DNA of 64,000 nucleotides from Oceanospirillaceae bacterium ASP10-02a (GTDB lineage Bacteria > Pseudomonadota > Gammaproteobacteria > Pseudomonadales > Balneatricaceae): NCBI GenBank assembly GCA_905182035.1, contig CAJIZL010000018.1, positions 1 through 64,000 on the forward strand, read 5' to 3'. Numbering within the stretch: the first letter of the stretch is position 1; the number at the start of each line of letters is the position of its first letter. The position numbers and the translations under genes are program-made. The notes under the pieces are model-generated. The model did not search any database, was not told the origin of the DNA, and saw only the letters and a list, made by a program, of their open reading frames with translations. Positions 19,203 through 27,988 of the stretch are shown here, one piece after another.

Positions 19203-20102
19203 ATGGATATGACGCTCAACGCTTTTACCCTATCTTTATTAACTGGCTTACAGCTGGGTTCCATATACGTGCTCATTGCTCTGGGCCTCACTCTTATTTT
19301 TGGCACTTTGGGCGTAGTTAACTTCGCCCATGGAGCTTTGTACCTTATTGCTATATACCTAGCAGTGAGTATCAACAACGCCCTAGGTTTTGGCCTAGCG
19401 CTGATTCTTGTGCCCCCTATTCTATTTGTCATAGGGATACTTTTGGAGCGCGGTTTAATCCAGCGCTTCTATAACCGGCCTCACACCGACCAAATCTTGG
19501 TAACCTTTGGTTTAGCCATTGTGTTACAGGAACTTTTAAAATGGATTTTTGGTGCGAATAATATTCCTTTTGCCATCCCTAGCTGGGGTAACGGTATCAT
19601 AATGCTGCATGATTACCTGCCCTTCTTAGAAGGTTTTGTAGTCTATCCCAAGTGGCGCTTGATCTTAGTTGTGGTGTCTATTGTCACGGTAGCAGCTGTA
19701 TTTGCTCTTTTACATCTAACCCGCTTCGGCTTAGTAATACGAGCTGGTATGCGCGATGCTGAGATGCTGCAGTTCATGGGTGTTAACATCAACCGCCGCT
19801 TTATGATTGTATTTGGTCTAGGGGCCATGATTGCCGGTATTGCTGGTGTGTTTGGTGGCCCAGTAACTCAGGTATCACCAGAAGTAGGCATGCAACTCCT
19901 TGTGCCTTCCTTTCTTATTGTGGTTATTGGCGGTATGGGCTCCCTTGGTGGAGCCGTGTTAGCGGGTATTTTAATCGGCATGGCCCAAAGCTTTACTGCG
20001 CCTTACATCTATATTAATACCATTATCATTTACCTAATCACTGTTATCATTTTATTAGTCCGCCCCCGTGGCTTATTGGGTGCCAAGGGAGTATTTGAAT
20101 AA
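19203..20102 (+). CDS. Branched-chain amino acid-type ABC permease (LivH-like)
   Basis: A 299-aa inner-membrane permease of the LivH family with about eight hydrophobic helices. The signature NFAHGALYLIA lies near residue 40, and RAGMRDAEMLQFMGVNINR is the cytoplasmic coupling segment. It shares a base with the next permease (TAATG at 20100-20103), indicating coupled translation. It partners with the LivM-like subunit and two ATPases. Confidence 0.9.
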   Translation: MDMTLNAFTLSLLTGLQLGSIYVLIALGLTLIFGTLGVVNFAHGALYLIAIYLAVSINNALGFGLALILVPPILFVIGILLERGLIQRFYNRPHTDQILVTFGLAIVLQELLKWIFGANNIPFAIPSWGNGIIMLHDYLPFLEGFVVYPKWRLILVVVSIVTVAAVFALLHLTRFGLVIRAGMRDAEMLQFMGVNINRRFMIVFGLGAMIAGIAGVFGGPVTQVSPEVGMQLLVPSFLIVVIGGMGSLGGAVLAGILIGMAQSFTAPYIYINTIIIYLITVIILLVRPRGLLGAKGVFE

Positions 20103-21076
20103 TGATCACTCAACAGAACTTTTGGCAACACAATAAAGCAGTGTTGATGTTCGCTTTGGTGGCACTAACCATGCCCTTATGGTTTCCTCTAATCGGTGGT
20201 TACTCTGGCCTAGATACAAAAATTATGATCTTCTGTATCTTTGTGGTGGGTTTTGACATCTTGCTAGGTTTTACTGGCTACTTATCTTTTGGACATGCGG
20301 CCTTCTTCGGTATTTCGGCCTACACAACCGGCATAATGTTAAAAAACTTCTCCGACAATATTATCCCAGCCATTATAGTAGCGGTCGCTGCAGCAACGTT
20401 GGTGGCTTTAATTATTGGTTTACTCACATTAAAGAGAACAGGTATCTATTTCTCTATTCTCACCTTGGCGTTTGCAGAGATGTTTGATTCTATGGCCATG
20501 TCCATGTTGCAAAAATGGACAGGGGGTGAAAATGGTTTAACAGGCATGCCAACGCCTATGCTGTTCGATCTAAAAATGCAGGGTGATACTGTATTTTACT
20601 TTTGCGCACTCATGGCAATTCTTCTGTATTACCTCGCCAAACGCATTGAGCGTTCGCCTGTAGGCTTAATGATGAAAGCCATCAAGTGCAATCAAACCCG
20701 TTTAGAATACACTGGTATTAACGCCCGTAAATACAAACTATTGGCCTTTGTATTGAGCGCTATGTATGCCGCTGTTGCAGGTTCTTTAATGGTGGTTTAT
20801 GAGCCCTTTGTAGGTCACGAATTCCTTGGTTGGCACCAATCAGGGGAAATTGTCATCATGTCTGTAATCGGTGGCGTAGGTACTTTGGTTGGGCCCATGT
20901 TAGGCGCAGGTTTCATGCTGTACTTTGAAAACGTCTTATCCGTTAGTCTTGGTGAGCAGTGGCTGCTAGTGCTTGGTGTCATCTTTATGGTGGTGGTTAT
21001 CTTTATGCCAGGTGGTTTTATGGAGGCTGTAGCTCGCCTCAAGAAACGTTTTTTCACGACCATTGACGGCGAATAG
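20102..21076 (+). CDS. Branched-chain amino acid-type ABC permease (LivM-like)
   Basis: A 324-aa inner-membrane permease of the LivM family, the second half of the transport channel. LLGFTGYLSFGHAAFFGISAY near residue 55 is the family signature, and AIKCNQTRLEYTGINARKYKLLAF is the coupling loop. It overlaps the preceding permease by one base, with an 11-bp gap to the first ATPase. Confidence 0.9.
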   Translation: MITQQNFWQHNKAVLMFALVALTMPLWFPLIGGYSGLDTKIMIFCIFVVGFDILLGFTGYLSFGHAAFFGISAYTTGIMLKNFSDNIIPAIIVAVAAATLVALIIGLLTLKRTGIYFSILTLAFAEMFDSMAMSMLQKWTGGENGLTGMPTPMLFDLKMQGDTVFYFCALMAILLYYLAKRIERSPVGLMMKAIKCNQTRLEYTGINARKYKLLAFVLSAMYAAVAGSLMVVYEPFVGHEFLGWHQSGEIVIMSVIGGVGTLVGPMLGAGFMLYFENVLSVSLGEQWLLVLGVIFMVVVIFMPGGFMEAVARLKKRFFTTIDGE

Positions 21077-21087
21077 GAGACTAAACC

Positions 21088-21840
21088 ATGGCCATATTAG
21101 ACATACATCAAGTGTCCTTAAGTTTTGGTGGTTTAAAAGCCTTACAAAACGTTAATTTAAAAATCGAAAAAGGGTCCACCCACGCCCTTATAGGGCCCAA
21201 CGGCGCTGGAAAATCGACCTTACTCAACGTGTTAACGGGCATGCTTAAGCCCGATGATGGTTCAGTGATGTTCGATGGTAAACCGTTACTTAATGTTAAC
21301 TCCTTCGACATTAACCAGTTGGGCATTGCTAAAGTGTTTCAGACACCGGCAATTTTCCCAGAAATGACCGTATTACAAAACGTCACCATTCCAGTATTTG
21401 CTGCCAGAGACGGATCCTTTAACCTAAATATGTTTGAGGGTCGCAGTAGACAGCGCCCTCTTATTGAGTTTGCTGAGCAACAAATTTGTGAACTGGGCTT
21501 AGAAAATCATATGCATTCCTTAGCTGGTAGCCTATCGCGGGGTGATAAACGACGCTTAGAAATGGCTATTTGTCTGGCTAATAAACCGCGTTTATTGTTG
21601 CTTGATGAACCCACAGCAGGTATGGCGCGTCATGAAACTGAAAAAACCATCGAATTACTAAAAAGTATGAATGATGGCATTACCAAAGTGATCGTTGAAC
21701 ATGATATGAATGTGGTATTTTCCTTAGCTGAGAAAATTTCTGTACTAGCGCAAGGACAGATTATTGCTGAAGGCTCGCCTGATGAAATTAAAGGTCATCC
21801 CAAAGTTATTGAAGCCTATCTTGGCGAAGCTCAAGTTTAA
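21088..21840 (+). CDS. Branched-chain amino acid-type ABC ATPase (LivG-like)
   Basis: A 250-aa nucleotide-binding subunit. Walker A is GPNGAGKSTLLNVL near residue 36. The signature reads LSRGDKRRLEMAICLA, a variant of LSGGQ with Arg-Gly-Asp, common in LivG/UrtD-type ATPases. Walker B is LLLLDEPTAGM and the H-loop VEHDMNVV. The start at 21088 has GGAGACTAAACC upstream. It energises uptake together with the following LivF-like ATPase. Confidence 0.9.
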   Translation: MAILDIHQVSLSFGGLKALQNVNLKIEKGSTHALIGPNGAGKSTLLNVLTGMLKPDDGSVMFDGKPLLNVNSFDINQLGIAKVFQTPAIFPEMTVLQNVTIPVFAARDGSFNLNMFEGRSRQRPLIEFAEQQICELGLENHMHSLAGSLSRGDKRRLEMAICLANKPRLLLLDEPTAGMARHETEKTIELLKSMNDGITKVIVEHDMNVVFSLAEKISVLAQGQIIAEGSPDEIKGHPKVIEAYLGEAQV

Positions 21841-21862
21841 TAAGGCCATAAGGAAGCAGACT

Positions 21863-22594
21863 ATGAATGAAAGTAAAGTAGACGCGCCTCAGACCTTCTT
21901 CTCTTGCCGCGAGTTGAACGCCTTTTATGGTGAAAGTTACGTGGTACAGGGTGTATCTTTTGATATTCCAGAAGGTGAAATTGTGGCTTTACTGGGCCGC
22001 AATGGTGCAGGTAAAACTTCGACCCTGCGTGCTATAGCAAGGGCCAGTGAGCCAGGCCTAACTAGCGGTGAAATTTGGCTAAATGGCCAAGCATTGCACG
22101 AGATGAAAGCTTTTGAAGCCGCTCGTTCCGGCGTTCAAATAGTGTGCGAAGATCGTCGCATTATCCCAGGCGTGACCGTAGAAGAGAACCTCATATTAGC
22201 CCAAATAGCCGAGCCTATCGGCTGGACTTTAGAAAAGATATACAGCCATTTTCCAAAGTTAGAGGAAAGGCGTAAGCAAGAAGCGTCTTCCCTGTCGGGG
22301 GGTGAACAACAAATGCTTGCCCTCGCACGCGCTCTGGCTCGTGACGTTAAGCTATTGTTATTGGATGAGCCTTATGAAGGTTTAGCACCAGTGATTGTTC
22401 AAGAAATTGAACGTATGCTGCGGGAAGTTAAATCAATGGGCATCACAACCATTATTGTTGAACAAAATGCTGTGGCAGCACTGAAGTTAGCTGACCACGC
22501 TATTATTATTGATTCGGGTGAAATAGTATTTACTGGCACCGCCCAAGAAGTACTCGAAAACCAAGCCTTACGTGAAGAGTATCTAGCTGTTTAA
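21863..22594 (+). CDS. Branched-chain amino acid-type ABC ATPase (LivF-like)
   Basis: A 243-aa nucleotide-binding subunit of LivF type. Walker A is GRNGAGKTSTLRAI, the signature LSGGEQQMLALARAL, Walker B LLLLDEPYEGLAP and the H-loop VEQNAVAAL. I used the ATG at 21863, preceded by AAGGAAGCAGACT. A 33-residue upstream extension reads out of the end of the previous gene in another frame. It is the last gene of the importer and ends 39 bp before the convergent M20 deacylase. Confidence 0.9.
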   Translation: MNESKVDAPQTFFSCRELNAFYGESYVVQGVSFDIPEGEIVALLGRNGAGKTSTLRAIARASEPGLTSGEIWLNGQALHEMKAFEAARSGVQIVCEDRRIIPGVTVEENLILAQIAEPIGWTLEKIYSHFPKLEERRKQEASSLSGGEQQMLALARALARDVKLLLLDEPYEGLAPVIVQEIERMLREVKSMGITTIIVEQNAVAALKLADHAIIIDSGEIVFTGTAQEVLENQALREEYLAV

Positions 22595-22633
22595 GCCGCC
22601 CACAATTAGTATTGTGTGACTTGATACATACGG

Positions 22634-23809
22634 CTAATTAGCCATATCTGCAATGAGGCGGTCTAAAAGTTGACCGCCCAAAGTAAACTGCTCTAGGCTA
22701 ATGTACTCATTCGCTTTATGGGCTTGGTCTATGTTGCCAGGACCACAGACTAAGGTTGGAATACCAAGCTGTTGTTGAAACAAGCCACCTTCCGTGCCAA
22801 AAATCACCTTGCTATGGGCGTCATTGTTAAGCAGTCCCTTAACATAGGTCACTAACTCAGCTTCTGGTTCTATTAACAACCCTGGATAGCTAGCAGTTTG
22901 TACTATGTTGATACCGGACTCAGAGGCCACATTTTTCATCTTAGGCTCCAGCTCAAACTTGGCATAATCAGCAATTTTCTGTACCAAAGGGGCAGGGTCT
23001 TGTTGTGCTAGATAGCGAATTTCAAATTCAAATTCACAATGGTTAGGCACTATATTGAGGGCAGTACCACCCTGTATAGTGCCTGTATGCAAGGTGGTGT
23101 AAGGCACCTTGTAATCATAGTCGAAAGGTCCGTTTAGAGCAGACTGCTGAGCCATGTTATTGATATAGACCACCAACTGAGCCCCATAATCCACCGCATT
23201 AACGCCTAAAGGAGCTTGGCCTGAATGGCAAGCGTGGCCGGTCACTTGCACACGATAACTAGCTTTGCCTTTGTGCCCGATCACCACCTGCATACTGGTG
23301 GGTTCTCCTACTATACACATAGCTGGACGAACCGGCAGCTGTTCCAATAAAGTAAGTAACCCTCGTACCCCAACACAACCAATTTCTTCATCATAAGAAA
23401 AAGCCAAATGAAAAGGCAATTGTAACGGTTGGGCAAGCATTGCTGGCACACGGCTTAATACCAAGGCAATAAAGCCCTTCATATCGGCACTGCCACGGGC
23501 AAACAATTTGCCATCTTGTTCCACTAAGGTAAACGGGTCGGTAACCCAGTCTTGTCCAGCCACTGGCACCACGTCTGTATGGCCAGACAACATAATACCG
23601 CCTTTATCTGGCCGTTCTGAATTAGCGCCTATGGTGGCGTAAAGATTAGCTTTTTTACCACTGGCATCAGGCACTAGCTGGCTGTTTATGCCATAGTCTC
23701 TGAGGTAATTTTGAACAAACTCTACTAATGCTAAATTAGACTTGTAGCTGGTAGTATCAAAACTCACCAATTGTTTCAAAATCTGCTGAGCCGTGACATT
23801 CAAGGACAT
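22634..23809 (-). CDS. M20 family deacylase (ArgE-like)
   Basis: A 391-aa zinc amidohydrolase of the ArgE/DapE/carboxypeptidase G2 family, acting on N-acyl amino acids or related amides. The metal-site motifs are SGHTDVVPVAGQDW, GSADMKGFIA and SYDEEIGCVG. Length matches acetylornithine deacetylase, but the setting, as last gene of a six-gene catabolic operon with no arginine genes, argues for a different N-acyl substrate. The ATG at 23809 is 2 bp after the DUF1028 stop. A longer reading overlaps that gene and is rejected. Confidence 0.82.
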   Translation of the reverse strand: MSLNVTAQQILKQLVSFDTTSYKSNLALVEFVQNYLRDYGINSQLVPDASGKKANLYATIGANSERPDKGGIMLSGHTDVVPVAGQDWVTDPFTLVEQDGKLFARGSADMKGFIALVLSRVPAMLAQPLQLPFHLAFSYDEEIGCVGVRGLLTLLEQLPVRPAMCIVGEPTSMQVVIGHKGKASYRVQVTGHACHSGQAPLGVNAVDYGAQLVVYINNMAQQSALNGPFDYDYKVPYTTLHTGTIQGGTALNIVPNHCEFEFEIRYLAQQDPAPLVQKIADYAKFELEPKMKNVASESGINIVQTASYPGLLIEPEAELVTYVKGLLNNDAHSKVIFGTEGGLFQQQLGIPTLVCGPGNIDQAHKANEYISLEQFTLGGQLLDRLIADMAN

Positions 23810-23811
23810 TG

Positions 23812-24489
23812 TTACAAATCCCCAGGAACGCCATAACTTGGCGCAGAACTCGGATCTATAGCACGAGAATTGTAGTCCATCATTTGTGGTTGGTATGCTT
23901 TCCACAGATCCATTAGCTGAGCAATAGGGCCATCATCCGCCCAATCAACCCGCAGGTCGACCAATGGCCAAGGGTGAATGTGGGCAACTTTAAGGCCCGC
24001 TGAATGCACAGGACCTTCTTCACCCCCCGCATCCACTCCAGCCTGTAACGCTAATAGTAATCGCTGTGCCAAGTGCAACTGACTGTGTTGCGCAAAAGTG
24101 TCTGCCATGGCTTGGGGTACGGCAGTGGTAATGAGTATATTACCAGCCGCAATGCAATCATTACCCTGTACTACAGCGTTAGTGCCTAGGGTTTGATTAC
24201 CAGTAAAACTGGCACTTTGGCCTTTGGCATCAATCAAAGCTAATTGCCGATATTCAATAAAGTCACGCCCATTCACCAAGTCACTAATAACTTGATCAGG
24301 GGTTTTCCCTTGCTCCAGACCATCCAACATTAGGTTCCCCAAGCTTGGGTCCGTTATATTTTGGGTGGCAGCAGCCCCTACCCCCGCTCTAATCCACGGG
24401 CAACGGCTAGCCACACTGATACTTGAAGTAGTGATGGCCACACCCACCATGCCAGTGCGTTTACAAAACCCAGATATCGAAAATGTCAT
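23812..24489 (-). CDS. DUF1028 family putative Ntn-type hydrolase
   Basis: A 225-aa protein with the DUF1028 (PF06267-type) layout. The N-terminal block is MTFSISGFCKRTGMVGVAITTSS, followed by SRCPWIRAGVGAAATQNITDP, GNQTLGTNAVVQGNDCIAAGNIL and a C-terminal PLVDLRVDW. Members are predicted Ntn-hydrolase-fold proteins of unassigned reaction. In this operon it lies between a dioxygenase and an M20 deacylase, so hydrolysis of an amide or lactam intermediate is a reasonable guess, but only a guess. Confidence 0.8.
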   Translation of the reverse strand: MTFSISGFCKRTGMVGVAITTSSISVASRCPWIRAGVGAAATQNITDPSLGNLMLDGLEQGKTPDQVISDLVNGRDFIEYRQLALIDAKGQSASFTGNQTLGTNAVVQGNDCIAAGNILITTAVPQAMADTFAQHSQLHLAQRLLLALQAGVDAGGEEGPVHSAGLKVAHIHPWPLVDLRVDWADDGPIAQLMDLWKAYQPQMMDYNSRAIDPSSAPSYGVPGDL

Positions 24490-24508
24490 AATTGAATCTC
24501 ATTGTTAA

Positions 24509-25372
24509 TTAATAGGGTGAATCTTGGCCTTGCGCTCCAAAAAATGAATCTGATTCATAATGGTATGGCATTTCTACTTCGCCAGACCTAAATCGTGCAA
24601 TACGGCTGGACTTACCTGCGATAATTTTCCCTGTATGTTCAGAAGGAACTTGCGGTTCCATCAGTGGGTAATTATCTGCTGCTGTGAGGTCACAAATCAA
24701 TAACCTTCGTGAGTTTTGTGACAAATTTGAGGTGCCACCATGAAGGCACCAGGTGTTCATTAGGCATATATCCCCCGCTTTACCTTCTAATTTAGTTGCC
24801 GTGGCCTCACACATGGCCTGCGCTTCTTCATTTACTTTACCAACAAATTGGTCGTCCTTGTAATGGCTATATTGCGGCCATAAGTGAGACCCGGCCACTA
24901 TTCTTAAACACCCATTTGCTTCAGTCATGTCATCCAATAAGACCAGTAGCGTGACATGATCATCGTTAGTGTGCACATCAAAGGGGTGGTCTTGATGGTA
25001 ATCTACCCGTGTCACCATACCCGGCAGTTTGATATTGAGTTTACAGTGATGAAACTTAACATTGGGCCCTAACACATCGACAGCAGCTTCCACTGCAGGG
25101 CCTTCAAACAACACATCCCTATAGGCTTGGGATATGTCCACTGGATTATTGATACGTCTTAATTTGGGATGTTGTTTACTGTGGCCAGGTTCAAGATCAA
25201 ACCTAGATTTTCCATTACGTGTGGCACCATAATTTTTGTTGTGGTCACGGCTTTCTTCTATCCAGCCTTGTAACTCTTCTGCCATGGCAGCAATCTTATT
25301 TGCACTGATAGCTTGGGGGATTAACACGAATCCTTGGTCTAAATACGTTTGTTTTTGTGCTGCTGTTAACAT
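24509..25372 (-). CDS. Phytanoyl-CoA dioxygenase (PhyH) family oxygenase
   Basis: A 287-aa non-haem iron, 2-oxoglutarate-dependent hydroxylase of the PhyH/ectoine hydroxylase family. The iron facial triad is visible as HQD in RVDYHQDHPFDVH and a distal His in NTWCLHGGTSNLSQNSRR, where the Arg would bind 2-oxoglutarate. I prefer the ATG at 25372, with GGAG 9 bp upstream, over the GTG at 25387. It probably hydroxylates a small substrate of the operon's pathway. Gaps are 31 bp to the Rid gene and 19 bp to DUF1028. Confidence 0.82.
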   Translation of the reverse strand: MLTAAQKQTYLDQGFVLIPQAISANKIAAMAEELQGWIEESRDHNKNYGATRNGKSRFDLEPGHSKQHPKLRRINNPVDISQAYRDVLFEGPAVEAAVDVLGPNVKFHHCKLNIKLPGMVTRVDYHQDHPFDVHTNDDHVTLLVLLDDMTEANGCLRIVAGSHLWPQYSHYKDDQFVGKVNEEAQAMCEATATKLEGKAGDICLMNTWCLHGGTSNLSQNSRRLLICDLTAADNYPLMEPQVPSEHTGKIIAGKSSRIARFRSGEVEMPYHYESDSFFGAQGQDSPY

Positions 25373-25403
25373 CGTCTGCAACTCCACATGGTTTATTCAA
25401 TCG

Positions 25404-25820
25404 TCAAGCGTCTGCTTCAGGGATAATGGCTTCTACGTCAATTTCCATGACCATTTCTGGCCTCGCTAAGCCTTGTACTATTAGCCCTGTAGAACAGGGA
25501 TGGATACCTTTTAGCCAACGACCAATAACCGTATAGACTTCTTCACGGTAGGCACGGTCAGTAATGTAAATGGTGGTTTTACAGATGTGTTCCAATTTGG
25601 CTCCAGACTCTTCTAGCAGTGTTTTTACACACTGCATAGCCATTTCCGCTTGTGCAGCAGGATCACCGATACCCACCATATTGCCGTCTAAGTCGAAACC
25701 TGTTTGGCCACGCAAAAAAACCCGATTACCCGCTCTTACTGCCATACACAGGTCATTATCCATGCCTTTACCTGGGTACATTTTGGCGGTGTTAAACTTT
25801 CTAATTCGTTGGTGTGCCAT
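25404..25820 (-). CDS. Rid (YjgF/YER057c/UK114) family protein
   Basis: A 138-aa Rid-superfamily protein. RidA members hydrolyse reactive enamine/imine intermediates, and others serve in ring-cleavage pathways (RutC). Visible blocks are NRVFLRGQTGFDLDGN, AAQAEMAMQCVKTLLEESGAKLEHICKTTIYITD and ARPEMVMEIDVEAI. The segment where RidA has its substrate-carboxylate-binding Arg reads HPCSTGLIV, so that Arg appears replaced by Cys, placing this protein outside the classical imine deaminases. It lies inside the six-gene operon, 44 bp after the flavin reductase. Confidence 0.88.
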   Translation of the reverse strand: MAHQRIRKFNTAKMYPGKGMDNDLCMAVRAGNRVFLRGQTGFDLDGNMVGIGDPAAQAEMAMQCVKTLLEESGAKLEHICKTTIYITDRAYREEVYTVIGRWLKGIHPCSTGLIVQGLARPEMVMEIDVEAIIPEADA

Positions 25821-25864
25821 AGGTTAATTTCTCGTTTTTTGGTTAAGTGAATGATTGTCGCAGT

Positions 25865-26374
25865 TTAGGCCGCTGCACATGAGTTGAGACGTGTGGTACC
25901 AGCGTAGGCCTGCTTGCAGTAAACGAGGCTTGCGTCTGTATCTGAATCACCATTGGCATGAACGTCGGTAACTAAACCAAATACTACCCAGTGGCTAGCA
26001 CCGTCAATAATTTGGCTCACTTCACAATCAAAACTAGCTAAGCTGTGGTTTATCATCGGCTGGCCTGATTCGCTCTTGATCCAATCCACTAGGCTAAACT
26101 TATCGCCCTCCTGAGGCTTAATTCGGCCAGCAAATATATCAGATTCCCGTGCTTGCTGCTGGCTCAATAGGTTTAAACAAAAGCGCCCGTTAGACTTAAT
26201 CGTCTCTGCCAAGGGGCTTAGTTTGTGTACACAAGCCAAAAGAGTGGGTGGGTCTGCCGATACAGAGCAAAATGAACTAATGGTTAATCCCGCCATACCA
26301 GCATCGCCAGAGGTGGTAACAACAGCAACGGAAGACGCCGCATTACTCAGGGCACTTAAAAATTCATCACGCAT
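25865..26374 (-). CDS. Flavin reductase of a two-component monooxygenase (HpaC-like)
   Basis: A 169-aa flavin reductase-like domain protein (DIM6/NTAB, HpaC type). It should supply reduced flavin to the HpaB-type oxygenase encoded 31 bp upstream. The blocks ASSVAVVTTSGDAGMAGLTISSF, SADPPTLLACVHKLSPLAE and FCLNLLSQQQ are standard. It lacks the MarR extension seen in the second reductase gene at 42442. Confidence 0.88.
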   Translation of the reverse strand: MRDEFLSALSNAASSVAVVTTSGDAGMAGLTISSFCSVSADPPTLLACVHKLSPLAETIKSNGRFCLNLLSQQQARESDIFAGRIKPQEGDKFSLVDWIKSESGQPMINHSLASFDCEVSQIIDGASHWVVFGLVTDVHANGDSDTDASLVYCKQAYAGTTRLNSCAAA

Positions 26375-26405
26375 AGGATTCTCCTACTATTAACCGTTAA
26401 CCTTG

Positions 26406-27857
26406 TTAATCCATAACTCGGTCAGACAAGCCCGCTGCTTTCTTAACAAAACTCAATGGACCTTCGAAATCAAAATTATTGTAAACCGTGTTTAAATGGG
26501 CAAAAGGTGGCGACTGTGCAAATAATTGGAAGGTCACCTTATGGCCTGCATAATCAGAATTAAGTAAGTCACGACCAAACGCCAATAACCGGCGGCGGTC
26601 ACCTGAACTCCAGCGTTCATTAACAGAATAGAATTTTTCTAACCAAGGCTGGGTATCAGGGTTAGCAAAATCTGCTGCACTAGGGGTGACACAAATTTGC
26701 CCACCACACAATTCACGCGCAATATGCATCATGGCTGGCAGTTGACTACAGGCATGAACACGACCAGTGTATAAAAAAGACTGGTTGGGCATCAACAAGC
26801 CATTAGGGCTTGGCTCGGCCATGGCTATAGCAGCTGTTAAATGGGCATCTATGCCTTCTCGATAACAAATCAATTGAGCTATTTTTTCCCGCACCGCTTG
26901 TTGTGAATCAAGACCAGTCTGTCGCACATTATGTAACGCCGTGCCAATCATTAGGTCTGCAATGTGTTGAATACGTTCAACAAAAGCCAAAGCACTATAA
27001 CGGTGTAAAGTACCGCGAATAAAAGTAGCTGCTTTGGTATGTTGATAAAATAATACGTCTTCCCAAGGAATCAGCACATTATCAAACACCAATAAAGTGT
27101 CTATTTCATCTGCACGATTGCTCAGTGGGTAATCTTCTGCACTGCCACGGCCTGCAAAACCACTGCGGCAGATGTGCTTTAAACCAGGTGCATTCATAGG
27201 GCATATAAAACCTAAAGCATAATCAGACAGCTCTTGGTCCCCCCAGTTGGCTATAGTAGGCTTAACAAACGCTTGGTTAGCGTAGGCTGCGGCAGTTTCA
27301 TACTTGGCTCCACGGACAATAATACCTTCATCGGTTTCTTTAACCGCGTGCAACAACATGTCTGGGTCTTGGTCTTGGGGCCGCTTTGAACGATCACCTT
27401 TGGGATCTGTATTGGCCGAAACGTGAAAGGTGTCTGTTTTGAGGACTCGTTGAATATGGCGTTCAATGTTGGCACCAAACCTTGGGTCAACTTTATTGAG
27501 CATGTCCGAACCATCATATAGAGACCACATTTCACCAGCGGTTTCATCGCCTACACGAGTTACCACTGCTCCTACGTCATACATTATGCGTTTAATGGCT
27601 TGCCGTTTAGCCTGCCAATCTGCTTGGGTATGGGGCAGTTTAAAACCAATACAGTTACGCTCTCCCGTAGCCTCATCAACATAGGACATCGCCTCTTGAT
27701 GGGCTTCCTCATGGGCCATGTCGTAAATGCGTGCACGGATATCAACGATGGGTTTAAAAGCCGGATGGCTAGGCACGTCGGTAACCTTTTCACCATCAAT
27801 CCAAACTTCACGACCATCTCTTATTGATTCACGGTATTCGTCGCCAGTACGTAACAT
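26406..27857 (-). CDS. 4-hydroxyphenylacetate 3-monooxygenase (HpaB) family oxygenase
   Basis: A 483-aa FADH2-dependent hydroxylase of the HpaB family. N-terminal MLRTGDEYRESIRDGREVWIDGE, central FHVSANTDPKGDRSKRPQDQDPD, and C-terminal ELCGGQICVTPSAADFANPDTQPWLEKFY match the family. The Cys/His ligands of the related 4-hydroxybutyryl-CoA dehydratases are not apparent, which favours an oxygenase. I chose the ATG at 27857, preceded by GGAGAGTTTGT. A 15-residue extension lacks support. It is the first gene of the operon. The substrate need not be 4-hydroxyphenylacetate because no homoprotocatechuate genes are nearby; related enzymes hydroxylate pyrroles and phenols. Confidence 0.88.
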   Translation of the reverse strand: MLRTGDEYRESIRDGREVWIDGEKVTDVPSHPAFKPIVDIRARIYDMAHEEAHQEAMSYVDEATGERNCIGFKLPHTQADWQAKRQAIKRIMYDVGAVVTRVGDETAGEMWSLYDGSDMLNKVDPRFGANIERHIQRVLKTDTFHVSANTDPKGDRSKRPQDQDPDMLLHAVKETDEGIIVRGAKYETAAAYANQAFVKPTIANWGDQELSDYALGFICPMNAPGLKHICRSGFAGRGSAEDYPLSNRADEIDTLLVFDNVLIPWEDVLFYQHTKAATFIRGTLHRYSALAFVERIQHIADLMIGTALHNVRQTGLDSQQAVREKIAQLICYREGIDAHLTAAIAMAEPSPNGLLMPNQSFLYTGRVHACSQLPAMMHIARELCGGQICVTPSAADFANPDTQPWLEKFYSVNERWSSGDRRRLLAFGRDLLNSDYAGHKVTFQLFAQSPPFAHLNTVYNNFDFEGPLSFVKKAAGLSDRVMD

Positions 27858-27959
27858 ACAAACTCTCCAAATGAGGCACTCAATGTCCTCAATAAATAAC
27901 ATGAATCAAGTATGCAATGATGTTAGGATTAAATAAAATAATTTAAATTGAGCAAAAAG

Positions 27960-27974
27960 ATAAATTAAATTTAT
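27960..27974. promoter_or_regulatory. Perfect palindrome in the hpaB-like/LysR divergent promoter
   Basis: ATAAATTAAATTTAT, a perfect 15-bp inverted repeat that satisfies the T-N11-A pattern of LysR-type regulators. It lies 14 bp upstream of the LysR start codon, in the 131-bp divergent region. Autoregulation or control of the divergent operon is plausible. The AT richness makes chance palindromes likely. Confidence 0.35.
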
Positions 27975-27988
27975 AGGCAAACAATCCA

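Noticed and set aside
22601-22616. CACAAT-TAGT-ATTGTG hairpin between the importer and the M20 deacylase
   Set aside because: Short, AT-rich stem without a T tract. It may be chance, and I could not support it as a terminator.
27930-27945. TAAAT-N6-ATTTA inverted repeat in the LysR divergent region
   Set aside because: Very AT-rich surroundings make such repeats common, and the nearby perfect palindrome at 27960 is the better candidate.
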